DNA from: Desmodus rotundus | Lineage: Eukaryota; Chordata; Mammalia; Chiroptera; Phyllostomidae | Direction of reading: 5' to 3' | Assembly: GCF_022682495.2 (NCBI RefSeq) | Contig: NC_071389.1 | Span: forward strand, 45,088,239 to 45,152,238 | Length of the DNA stretch: 64,000 bases | Shown here: positions 50,200 through 62,100 of the stretch, piece by piece | How the letters are laid out: the number at the start of each line of letters is the position of its first letter | How positions within the stretch are numbered: the stretch's first letter is position 1 | The notes under the pieces: generated by a model | Databases searched by the model: none | The model's input: only the letters and a program-made list of their open reading frames with translations | Told to the model about the DNA's origin: nothing | Position numbers and translations under genes: made by a program

Positions 50200-53100
50200 T
50201 GTGTGTGTGAGATGCTTCACTGTAGGATCTGGCCTTAGTAGGATTTAAATCACACATTCACACATCCACTGACTATATTTCAGTAAGCTTTTGTTTTCAC
50301 CAAGTTTGGCTATATCCATCTGCTGTGGAAAGATTTTTAAGAAGTAATTGGGCTTGGCTTCCCTGCAAGAGAGCTTTGGGAAGCCCTGCCAGCAGTCCGC
50401 TCTCTTTTCATGTGCATCTTAAAGGATCCCTGCTATGTCTTCCTTTGTTGCCCAGTTCTCTGTCAGAAATGAAGTAATGGCTACCAGCCACGTCACAGAT
50501 GAATGGATGACACAAATGGAAATGAGTAGCCTGAACACGTACATTGTCCGCCGTTACATAGCAACACCCAATGGCGTCCTCAGAATTTATCCTGGTTCCC
50601 TCATGGACAAAGCATTTGATCCCACTAGGAGACAATGGTGAGTTGTCGGGGCTTGCATTATCAGACGTTCCCCCCAAATCCTGGAGAGACGTGATAAGTA
50701 AATACTATAAAGCAACTTCAGGCAGTCACTTAAAGAAGGTACTTTCATGGCACTGAAAACATATTTTTTAATAGTTTTTAAAAATGTATTAACAACGGCT
50801 TTGTGGGTTTCCTCTGTGTACAGTGTTTTATCTCTTCGTTGAAATTTTGAGACCGAAATGCCTTACGCTCGGCCATTTCACTTCCTAGTGGTTTGCTGGA
50901 CTCCTGCTTGGTGTGCAAGGTGTCTGCAGGGAGTACACTTAGTGCCATTGAACGTGGTTATGGCACCAAATCACAGCTCATGTATGACCTATGGAAAATG
51001 AACATGTATCAGTTCAAAAACTTTTTTTTTTTTTACTTCTGGGCTTTCTTTGTATTCTGGCTTTCAAAACACAAATGCTGGTCAGGTGATACAGCAGGGG
51101 AGCAACTTGGGCATCAAAACAAAATTTCTAGTCTTACGCTGCTTGGTAACTAAGTCACTAATGAGTCAGCTATTGATTTTACTGCCTGTTCCTCCCCCCT
51201 TACCAACCCAGGATGCGTTTTTATGTGCCGAATTGTATTTGTTTCTATTTCATTCATTAATTTTTTTTTATTTTAGGCCTGTAAAACATCTATATATAAT
51301 AGATCCTATTAAAAGATATGTCCTTAGTTCAGTATCTTTTTTAAAGGAGAGTTTTACATTTTCTGACCTGTTGATGCTATGGTCAGACATTAAAGATATG
51401 AGCCATTTTGAATTTTATTATAAGTAGGCACTATTTATAATAAATATTTTTGACCTTTTTAAAAACTTTATCACTTACAGTGTGCATTCAGTATTGTGTT
51501 GTGTTCGTTTCAAGTGTGCCGCATGGCGGTCAGTAGTCCCGTACATTACAAAGGGCTCCCCTGGTGTTTCCAGTACCCCCCTGGCCCCAGTGGTTCCATG
51601 ATGAGTCACTGGGTTTCCTGTGCTGTAGTTTACATGCCCATGACTGGTTTTTACCTACCTATCTGTACTTCTCAATCCTTTCCCTTTCTTCACTCAGTCC
51701 CCCATAAATATTTTTTTGAGTTACAAGCTCTCTTTTCTTTAAAATTTACAGAGTTGTTCAGACGCTAAAACAGCATGACTTTCTTTGGTCTCCATTAGGT
51801 ATCTCCATGCAGTGGCTAACCCGGGGCTGATCTCTCTGACTGGCCCTTACTTGGACGTTGGAGGAGCTGGCTATGTGGTGACCATCAGTCATACAATCCA
51901 TTCATCCAGGTAGTGCTTGAATTTTTAGTCACTTCTCGAACGTAGCAAGGGTATTTTGAGAATTTGAATAGATCGATGGCAAAAGCATGACCTTTGAAGT
52001 GAGGCAAGCTGAGGTGTGAGCGTCTTCTTCAGCTGTGTCACCGTGGGTTCCCTGTGCTTCCTTCTGCCACCTGCAAAATGGGGATAATACCACCTCACGG
52101 GGTTGAGTCATGAAAAGCTCATAGCCCTGTTCTTGGCAGCCAGGATGATGTTTAGGAAGAAGAAAAAGATGTTACAGTCAGTAGAGCAAGTTGTAGAAAT
52201 GTCTTAAACCAATCCAAGAAACAGCAGTAGGAGCCTGGAAATTACCAATACTAGAGAGTATTTTCCAAAGGAAAGGAGCGTTTTTAGTGAATGGAAAGAA
52301 GAATCAAGACATCAAATTTATGACCTCTTGTACTGGGGTCTAACTCTTTAGAATTATATAGGAGTTTGTTGTTTTTACTTTGACCTCGCACTGCCTCCTG
52401 AAAAATAAAAGGGCATTTTGAAAATTGACTTTCCAGGAATGCTATAAAATGTCACTGTCAACTGTAAATATATTTAGAGTTCTTTATATTTCCTGTTTTT
52501 GAAGTTTCCGTATTTAATCTGCAAATGTCAGTGAAGTGTCGGGTGGAGAGGCAAGTCAAACACCTTGAACACATTTTTAACCCTTCCATTGTGCAAATAG
52601 TTATTTTTCCCTAGCAACCAAGAAAGACCATATTTTGACTGGTACCTGTAATGCTGCCTTAAAATTTGTGGGAGACAAGTTTCCCTGCTTAACTTTATGC
52701 TTTCCACTGCTGCTCATTATATATGGAGTGATTGACATTCAGTAGAATTCTTCTAATGCAGGTTCATTGGGAGTAAGAATTGGGAAGCAAGGCTATGTGG
52801 CATTTCGTCGTGACCTGTGTCTCTGCAGAAAGCAGAGCCCTGCCGCCAGCCAAGTTTTGATTCCTTTGCAGGGCACTGTATCCGTTTGGCTCTGTCAGCT
52901 GCTCCCATACTATAATATTTCACATATAAACAAGGAAATACTCATTTTGAACAGATTTTTTCAATGTTTTCATTAACAGACCATCTGCCAGGCATACGCC
53001 TACTATTGTCTGAATAGCACGACTTGTCATCACTTCTACACTAATCAGTTGAGAAAAATAAACAAAGGTGATTTCTTTGAGGGGACAGCAATTACCTTGG

Positions 53101-56100
53101 TCTCTGATGACAATGGAATGGGCTCTTAAAGGTATCATAGGGAAGCAGGTTGAAAACAATGACCGTGTGTTTCTCACTTGGTCTCTGGCGTTCCCCCAGG
53201 CTTCTCCCACCTACCACCGTCATCCAGATCCATTAGCTTTTCCTCCTCCCTTCTATGCAGTGTTCTTTTCCATGGTGCGGTAGGGTTGCCACAGGGAGGT
53301 GCGGATTTTAATGCTCGTATGCATTAGTACATATACATGTTTCTGGGAATCTGAATGGGTGGGAGAATTTTCATTGAGTTCATTTATAAATATTTATGGT
53401 GTCAGTCCAAATGAAGCATGATGGAAATATGGGCTTTCAAGTTAGAATTACCATATTTTGCAGTGTATAATGCATACTTTTTGCCCAAATTTTTTAGGAA
53501 AAAATAAGGATGTGCATTATACATGGGTAGTACTAATTCCGTATCTATTTAAATGTTTTTAATTCTTTTATTTATGCTTGTGTGTTAAAAGTGTAACTCT
53601 TAAAAATGCAAGAAAGCAATAATGATATCCTTATGCAAAATAATACCCTGGAATATGATAATCAGTTTTGTTTCTAAATACAAATAAATAGAAAATTAAA
53701 TTAAAAAATTAAGATGAACAATTTTTTTCCTGAAAGTTTGGGCCAAAATATGGGTGCACATTATACATGGCAAAATACAGTACCTAGGTTCTGCTTCCTT
53801 ATTTGCTTTGCTTAGTTTTTATAGTGTGTTTAACATACGCAAGTTTAGTTACTTAAGTTTAACAAGAGTTCATTTGCTGTTTAAATCCTGGATTCTGTCC
53901 ACCAGTCACCCAGGGAGAGTGTATTCCAGGAATAAGAACCTGCTCATGCCTTGATTGATGTACGGTGTCATGGACTTGATCATTTGAACATTTCCTTAGC
54001 GGAGCACACTTTTATTATTTAAAGCCATGTGTTTTTTCATTCAACACAGTTTACGATGCAAGGCAGCTACCACTTCTGGTTCTCAACCAAAGCATCCACA
54101 GCTTTAATGGATGTATTTGTAGATGGGCTCTCTGCAAAGATAGTTTTTTCAAATAATTAGTAGTGATTTTGGCCTCATGTGCCAACTTGTGAACCTAATC
54201 TCCTAAAATACTCTATTCTGAAAAATTTGATTTGCCGTTTACTATTTGTATGACTCCAAACAAGTTCCTCTTTGCTGTGGTTTCGTCACCTATGAAGGAG
54301 GGATATTAGGGTCTATCTCAAATGATTATTTCATGATTACATTAAATAATGTATGTGAAGCTCTTAGAACAGTGCCTGGCACATGGCAAGGGCTCAGCAA
54401 ATGTTAAATAAATGCCTGTTGTTCTGTCCCATGACCTCTCTGAGCACAGCAGGGATAAGAATGCCCACATCGGAGGATATGAGAATTAGCGATGGTGCGT
54501 GTAAAATGCTTAGCACTGTGCTTAACAATGTCAAATCCCAAATAAATGACAGTTATTTTCATTATCATTCAATTCCTGCTTTCAATTTCTGGCATTTTAA
54601 TCTGTGAGAAGAGGGAACTTCAGCTGACGTTCACCATATCAGGAAGCATTCTCATTCACCCCTGGTTTATAGGTGTGGTTTGGCTGGTAGCTTGGGGAGG
54701 AGCTTTTCTGATTCGTTCCTCATTTACCACTTACTCATAGTAATAGAGCTGTGGTTCTTCCAGAAGCATTATTAGTGGCCTGAGAATCTAAGTGTGCGTT
54801 CTTTGGAGAGTGATAATGCTGAGAAAGATCATAAAGTTCAGTCAGTGATTAAGGGACTAATCAGTTTAGTCTTCAACAGAGAAGATCTCACAAACAGCAT
54901 GGTCTATTGCGCTTAGAAATGTAGGGTTGGTTTGATTTTTCTATGGTAATCTTTGTGGGTTGTTATGGTAACAGTATATATTTTGGAAATGCAGGTAAAA
55001 TATGAACATTAGACTTACATGGGCAATATGCATGCTTGTACTTCAGCTTATTGATCATATTGGAACAGATGGCACTCAAACAGGGGAAGTTTAGAAACAA
55101 AATTAACGTGTCCCCAAAAACCAGAGTTGTATTTTTTAACTGAGGCAGCTGAAGTATTGTAGAAAGAGCCAAATTTGCATAGTGGACTGTATGCCATAAA
55201 TAAAAGGTGATCAATCTTGCTTAAGCCTTTTCACCATTCCAAACCTAAGTTTTCACTTTTTAAGTAGTGACTACAATTCCTGTCTGATATCTTTGCAGGA
55301 AATGAAATAGATCATGTGAAATTATTTGGAAACTCCTAAGTGCCATGCAGATGTAAGGAGACAGTGTAGCCTGATGATAAGGAAGGAGCAGAATAAACTT
55401 TGGAGATGAAGACACTGAGTTTAGATTTTTGCTTCCACTAGTTATTCACTGTGTGACTTTAGCCAAGTACTTCATCTTCCCAAGCTTCAATTTTCTAGAA
55501 ATGATATTACCCATAGTTTTCTGTGAAGAAATAATTGAAATGATATATACAAATGCCTACCAGAGTGCCTATAAATTGTGAACATGCACTAAATACAGGC
55601 TGTTCTAGTACCATAATGTAAGGTGATAAAGTCGTGAATTTCTTCCATGGTGGAATTTGTCACTTTAGTAAAAATGGGGCTTGTATTGAGGCAATAGCCT
55701 CTCAGAGATAATCCCACAACATGGCCCTCTCCCATCCCATGCCAAACACAGTTCTGACAGCAAAGCTCCGATAGAAATGTCTTTATGGGTCATGGTCCCT
55801 TTTTCTAGTGGTTATTTTTTGGAGGAGGTGGTGGAATGAGGCTGGGGTTTGGGGTGATGTAAGTTAGTGTCGATGTTGTCAGTGACCGAGAGGGGGCAGT
55901 GTCTACATGGCAAAGCTAATTCCACTCCCAAGTTGTGATTTTCCAAAAGAGGGTTTACCTGAGGAAATTCCTTCTGAGCTTTCCAATTAATTTTTTAAGG
56001 AGTTTTTTTTCCCAGTAACAATGTCATTTTTCTTTTGGTATTTTCTTTATAAAGAGATCATTCGGGTGGATGATGATGATTATGAGTTCTTGGAAGGTGT

Positions 56101-59100
56101 CATGTTGGATAAACCTTGAAAATTCCCAGCCACAAAAGTGGCCAAGTAACCAAGCCCTTTCAGCTGCTCATGAACATAGATTAAAAAGAACCTCGGTTCC
56201 AAGTGAGAAGTCAGTGCCTCTGCTATATCTAGCAATTTCTCTAAAAGAATAATGGATTCCCTCTCTGTCTAGGACTGAACTTCAAGCTCTATTTAGTTCT
56301 CTTTAGAATAACTCTTGCTATAACACCTTATCCAGTGTTTTCGATATGTTTGGCAGCTTGCTAAGCACTGTAAACACACTATCTCATTTCATCCCAATAA
56401 CAGCATTATGAAGTAGATACTATTATTATCCCCATTTTCAGATGAGAAAACGGAAGCTTAAAAAGGTTAAGTATTATCCTACGAGCCACATAGATAGAAA
56501 CCAACAGGGCCGGGATTTGATCCCAGACCTACTTGATTCCAGAGCTGAAAGGGTAAGCACCAGGACGCACTGCCCAACTATACCTTCCTTGGTCTTCCTG
56601 CTTGTGAGAGCAGCATTTTAGAATGATGAAAGAAGTGGCCTATGAACCAGGAGAGTGTTGTTCTAACATATGAGCTCTGTTACGGGTGCAACCAACGTTA
56701 GCATTATAAAAAGAAAACTAGACATTTTTACTGAATTTTTTTATGACGTTACACAAAATTAACCTTGGGAACATCTGAGTTTCCTTACCTGTAAAAGGAA
56801 GGAAATAATTAAGGGAATCACTTGGGCTCCTTGTCTAAAGATTCCCTGTAAGGAACCATAGTAACTATGCATCCCACCTCCCACCTGATACCTATTCCCT
56901 CCCACCCCCGTATTCTTGCTGACAAGTAATCCAGTCACTGTCTGAACATCAGTAGTCAGGACTAGCCAAATCCCACAGCTGCCAGTTTGCTGGGCTGCTC
57001 ATTTTAAGAAAGCGCTACCTTTAGTCTTCAATTTCTCTCCCACCCGCATGTTATGCCAGCTCAGTTATTCCGTTGTTCATTTTTATAGGGGTGGAAACTC
57101 TAGGCGTGTGTTTCTCATACCATACAATCTTCTTACTATTGAACATGCCTTTTACCTGTAGATAAACATGCCTCCTCTTCTCTTTGATCTTTTTCACATG
57201 AAGCACGCAGATGTCTTCCGGGCACACCGTGGCTGTGATGGGCATTGACTTCACCCTCAGATACTTCTACAAAGTTCTCATGGACTTACTACCAGTTTGT
57301 AACCAGGACGGCGGCAACAAGATAAGGTGAGCCCTTCGGCAGCACCGGTTCCTTTCTAGCGGAGAAGTACAAGGAAAACAGTACCGGATATCTCTAGTTG
57401 AATGGCAGCCACATTGTCAAGGTTGGGATCAGAAATGGAGGCTATGGTCTGGGTGTTCTATTAAGAAGGTTTTGGGGGCTTTTTTCTTTTTCTCAGGTGC
57501 TTACCAGTTGTGTTTTAGATAAACGGACTTGGCTCATAAGCAGGAGAGTAACGGTGGCACAGAGTTCTCTGAAAGCTCTCGTTTCTTTAGAAGTCAGTAA
57601 TCAGAGGGTTCCTGTATTCGGGGTGCTAGAAAGACCAGAGGGTGCTCTTGGATGGCACTTTTGCTGTTAACTTAGTTATCAAACCAAAGTCTCCGGGAGA
57701 CGTTTCAGGCACTTACACTGTCCCGTTTACATTTCCCCAGAAAGAGGCTCCTGCGACTAAAGTCTTTGTCACCTGAAAGAGCGTGTCTGATCTAAGCAAG
57801 GGCGTTCCCTTGATTTGATGCAGGCCACTTTTAGAAATAGCTGTCTTGTTTCAGTCTCATGTCCATGCTTCACATCACGGCTAAATTGCCCTTTGGCCCT
57901 TAACGGGGAAATACAGGATTCGTGGCAAATTGTTATGAAGAATGTAGAGTAAAATAGAGGGAAATGTAGTCTTGATTAGAGCAGTTCTGGCTTATTTCAT
58001 ATTTCCATCAAATGTATATTTGATTGTCCCCTGAATGTCCTACTGTATGCATGTTTATCATTGAAAGGAGAAATTGTATGGTTTACTTAAACTGTTTGCC
58101 TATAAATATTCACGGCCAATCTTTTGAGAATCTCCCTCCTCAGAATAAAGAATAAACTTCTTGCTTATACTTCGTTGCCAAAGATCTTCAAATCCAACTT
58201 GCTTGGACAGGGTGGCCATGTTGTGTATGAGCTATCTAGGTGACTTCAGAGGCAGGTGTGACTCGCTCACCTGAAACTTTATACCACTAGGTGATCCGCT
58301 ACTTCAAGAATAGTGTATCGGTCTACCTGTCCGTCATCCTTCATTTTGTCAAAGAGTATTTATTAAGAACCTGAGATAAATGCAGTTTGTTTGATGGCTT
58401 ACAAGATAAGTCCTCTCTGAAAGCACAGGAAAATAGCTCGAATGGCTGAGTGCTGTCACTTGTTTTGGTGCAGGTGCTTCATAATGGAGGACAGGGGTTA
58501 TCTGGTGGCACACCCGACCCTCATTGACCCCAAAGGACACGCGCCTGTGGAACAACAGCACATAACCCACAAGGTATTTGTTGCAAAGCTGGCAGCTCCG
58601 TTCCCCAGCAGCCTGCAGCTCACTGATGATGTGACGTTTGTCTTCTGCTTGGCCTTGTCAGGAGCCCCTGGTAGCAAATGATATCCTGAACCACCCCAAC
58701 TTTGTAAAGAAAAACTTGTGCAACAGCTTCAGTGACAGGACAGTCCAGAGGTTTTATAAGTTCAACACTAGCCTTGTGGTAAGTTGATTCCTTACCACTC
58801 TCCTATCCCTTCCCACTGTGGAATGTAAAACAGAATAATGTTAATGTCTGTTTTACTCTTGGCTGTTTCATTGAGTTAGGATTATAGAACGATAGGACTG
58901 GACAAGACTTAGTCCAGCTCCGCAGTATGACAATTGTGGAACGTAAAGCCCGAGTTCTCACCCTTGGTATTTTGTTTTAGTTTTGTTTGTTCAAAGGCTC
59001 AAAATATCTGCTGAAGTCCGTTCCCACTCTCTGGTATAAATATTTGTGGCACCATGCATTTCTGTCTTCCTGCCTTCCAGAACTCACTCGGTCTCCTGAA

Positions 59101-62100
59101 ATTCCTACAGCCACCCTCAGTCAGTTCTCGGTCAGGCACCCTGTAAGACAGGAGTTCTCATGCACACCTCCCCAAAGCACTCTCTTTTTTTCAGCCAAAC
59201 ACTGTGTGATCTGAGGTACTGCACACTTACCTGGATATGGTTCAAGATCTTAAGGATTTTCTTAAGATCTTTAGGATGATTTGTAAATAATCCTGCCTGG
59301 GAGAGTACAGAAATGGGTAATGTCAGAACCAACGTTCAAAACAAAAGGTTATTTAAAAGAAGTAAGCTTTTTATTTAAAAATAGGTATTCATATCACTAA
59401 ATGTATAATTAAATATTAATTCTAAAGATATGATAGGTTAAATGAAAATCTAAACTTAGTCCCCTACCCCCCCCCAAAAAAAAGCAATTGCAAAAAACAA
59501 TCGTTTGGAGGGAAAAAAGAATTTTAAAAATGAATATATTAAAATGATAGTGTGTTAAAAGCAAGGAAAGTCGTTATTACTCTGCTCAGACCCTTCGTCC
59601 TCTTTCAAGGGGAGGCTGGGATACCCGAGTGTAGTCAGAGGGAGGCTCCCAGGAAGGCTGTCGTCGGAAAGTCTAAATTGCTCTGTGTCTAATCTAATCG
59701 TACAGTGATTTCCTGAGACAAAGCCAGGATACTGCAGCAGCAGTTTTTCAGAAACACAGATTTTAGTGAAATACAGCGGTGGGCGAAAGGAGGTTCACGG
59801 TCACTCATATGGAAAATAATACAGTAATTAATAAATAACACAAGAAGTAACTGTTTCATGTGCTCACAACTGCACACCCACTTCTGCCCGCCTCTGTGTG
59901 AACTAGAGTAATGTCTTAACAGTGTCCGTTATCCCAAATTGGAAATGGAGCCTCCTGGGTCTTGGAGCCGACAAGAGGCAGAGACCGTGTCATTGCTCAT
60001 ATTGTAGGGGCGGGCATTGGCTAGGCGGTGCGGAGTTCTTCCAGACCTCCGCGAGCCCACTCAGTGCCGTGGTTCTCAGAGGTAGGCTTGTTCTGACCAC
60101 GCACACATAGGGGTACTGGCGTGGAAACAAGCGTGTGTTTAAGTAATCGGCCTACTACATACGACTCTCGTGGAGGGAAGAATGACCATACTGAGCGTTA
60201 CCATATCACTGTTGGATCTTTGATTTTCTAATATGGTGGCAAATTTGGCAATTCAGGAAACTTGGCTGTCACATTTTCTTGTTATAAAATGCTTTTCTTG
60301 GATTTTTTAAATATTCTGGAAGCAGGACATTGGCCTCTTAAAGAGGCTTTGGTTTTTAAATAATTTTATTATTTTAAAAGAAAAGATGTTTTTATTTGGG
60401 GAGGGGGGAAATGCATGTTTTCTGGTTATTTAGGTTTGCCTTTGAATACATTTCAAACTATTCCTTATCAGAAAGCTGTCTTTCATTGATTCTTGCATTT
60501 TTTTTTCCATTTTATGATATATTGTTATGTGTTAAAAAGGAAAGAAGAGATTACAAAAACATCTATGAAAAGTTTATTTTTATAAGCATAGATAAGTGAA
60601 TAAATGATATATACACAGTAGTTGAATGAGAATTATCTATGATGGGATTAAAAATAATTTTTATCTCCCAGTTTTTTAACAGTACTGCTTTTGCAATCAG
60701 AATTTAAGTTTTGTTGTAAGTATTTCCAGCGCATGGCTGAGGGGTGTTTCCACCATGGTGAGGCTGAGTCTTGCATTGTTGTCTTGTCACTTTTGATGCC
60801 TCGCTGTCTGCAGGGAGATTTGACGAACCTCGTGCATGGCAGCCACTGTTCCAAATACAGACTGGCGAGGATCCCGGGAACCAATGCGTTCGTCGGCATC
60901 GTCAATGAAACGTGCGACTCTCTTGCCTTCTGTGCTTGTAGCATGGTGGACCGGCTCTGTCTCAACTGTCACCGGTAAAAATGCAATGGGTCATATTCTC
61001 TGTTTACCATGCCATTGAATATTTTAACTGATGCCAATCATTCTGAAGTGGCATCTGCAAAATAAATAAACAAAGTGCTGGGTATGTCCTGGAGAAAAGG
61101 AAAACCCTGGTACAGGAGCATTTATAATTTGTCACTCACCCTCTGCATAGTAACACTTCCTTTTTGCTTTTCAGAATGGAACAAAACGAATGTGAATGTC
61201 CCTGTGAGTGCCCTCTAGAGGTCAATGAGTGTACTGGCAACCTCACTAATGCAGAGAACCGGTAAAAAAAAATTTATGTATTGTGTACGAAAGTGTATAT
61301 ATATATATACCTTGAGTCTTGTTTATAGGTTTGTTTTGGGTAGGGACATGAGACGATAATTCACTCTACTGATGTAACTGTTCAATGAGCCAGATTTCAA
61401 GCTCCATAGTGCCTTAAAATGAAGTCCACTTCCAGGCTTAAATTTAAATGCTGTGAAAGAATTAACGGTGTATGTGCTACATACAAAAAATACGAGACTG
61501 TTACAGGCATTAACATATGTCAGATATTTTATGCACATTAAGCAACTTCGTTTTCAAATTAACCCTGTGGTAAATAATGAAGGTATCTTTCACACACACA
61601 CATGCTCACAGTTAACATAGTGTTATCGATGTTAGTGGCAAATTTTAAGACCAGTTAAATAAATTGTGATAAGTCCCTTGTCCAGAACTTAAAAGAGAGT
61701 GTGTGTGTGCATGCTAGTACAGGTGACCCTTGAACAAGCGGGGGTTAGGGGATGTGATGCCCCACACAGTTTTGACTCCCCAGAAACTTAATTGTCCCTC
61801 AGTATATGCAGGAAATTGGTTCCAGGACCCTCCACGGGTACCAGAATCCACAGATGCTCCAGGCCGCTATATAAAATGGCATCCAATAATGCGTAGAGTC
61901 AGCCCTCTGCATCTGTAGACTCCCAACCTCAGATCAAAAACAAGACAGGTAGTTACTGAAGAAAATGGTGTATACAAGTGGACTCTCATAGTTCAAACCT
62001 ATGTTGTCCAAGGGTCAACTGTGTATGTTTATTTAGGCATAGAAAAAATATCTAAAAGGACTCCATTAAATTATTAACAGTGGTTACCTCTGAAAAGTAA

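Larger units (their letters stand above)
51910..57203 (+). other. CACHD1 intron w13-w14 (5.3 kb)
   Basis: Holds MIR copies (51960-52140, 54230-54415, 55360-55605 plus; 56330-56590 minus) and a 334-bp element with terminal inverted repeats (53449-53782). The rest is unique-looking. The acceptor TTTTTCACATGAAG is atypical in having A at -3. Confidence 0.85.
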
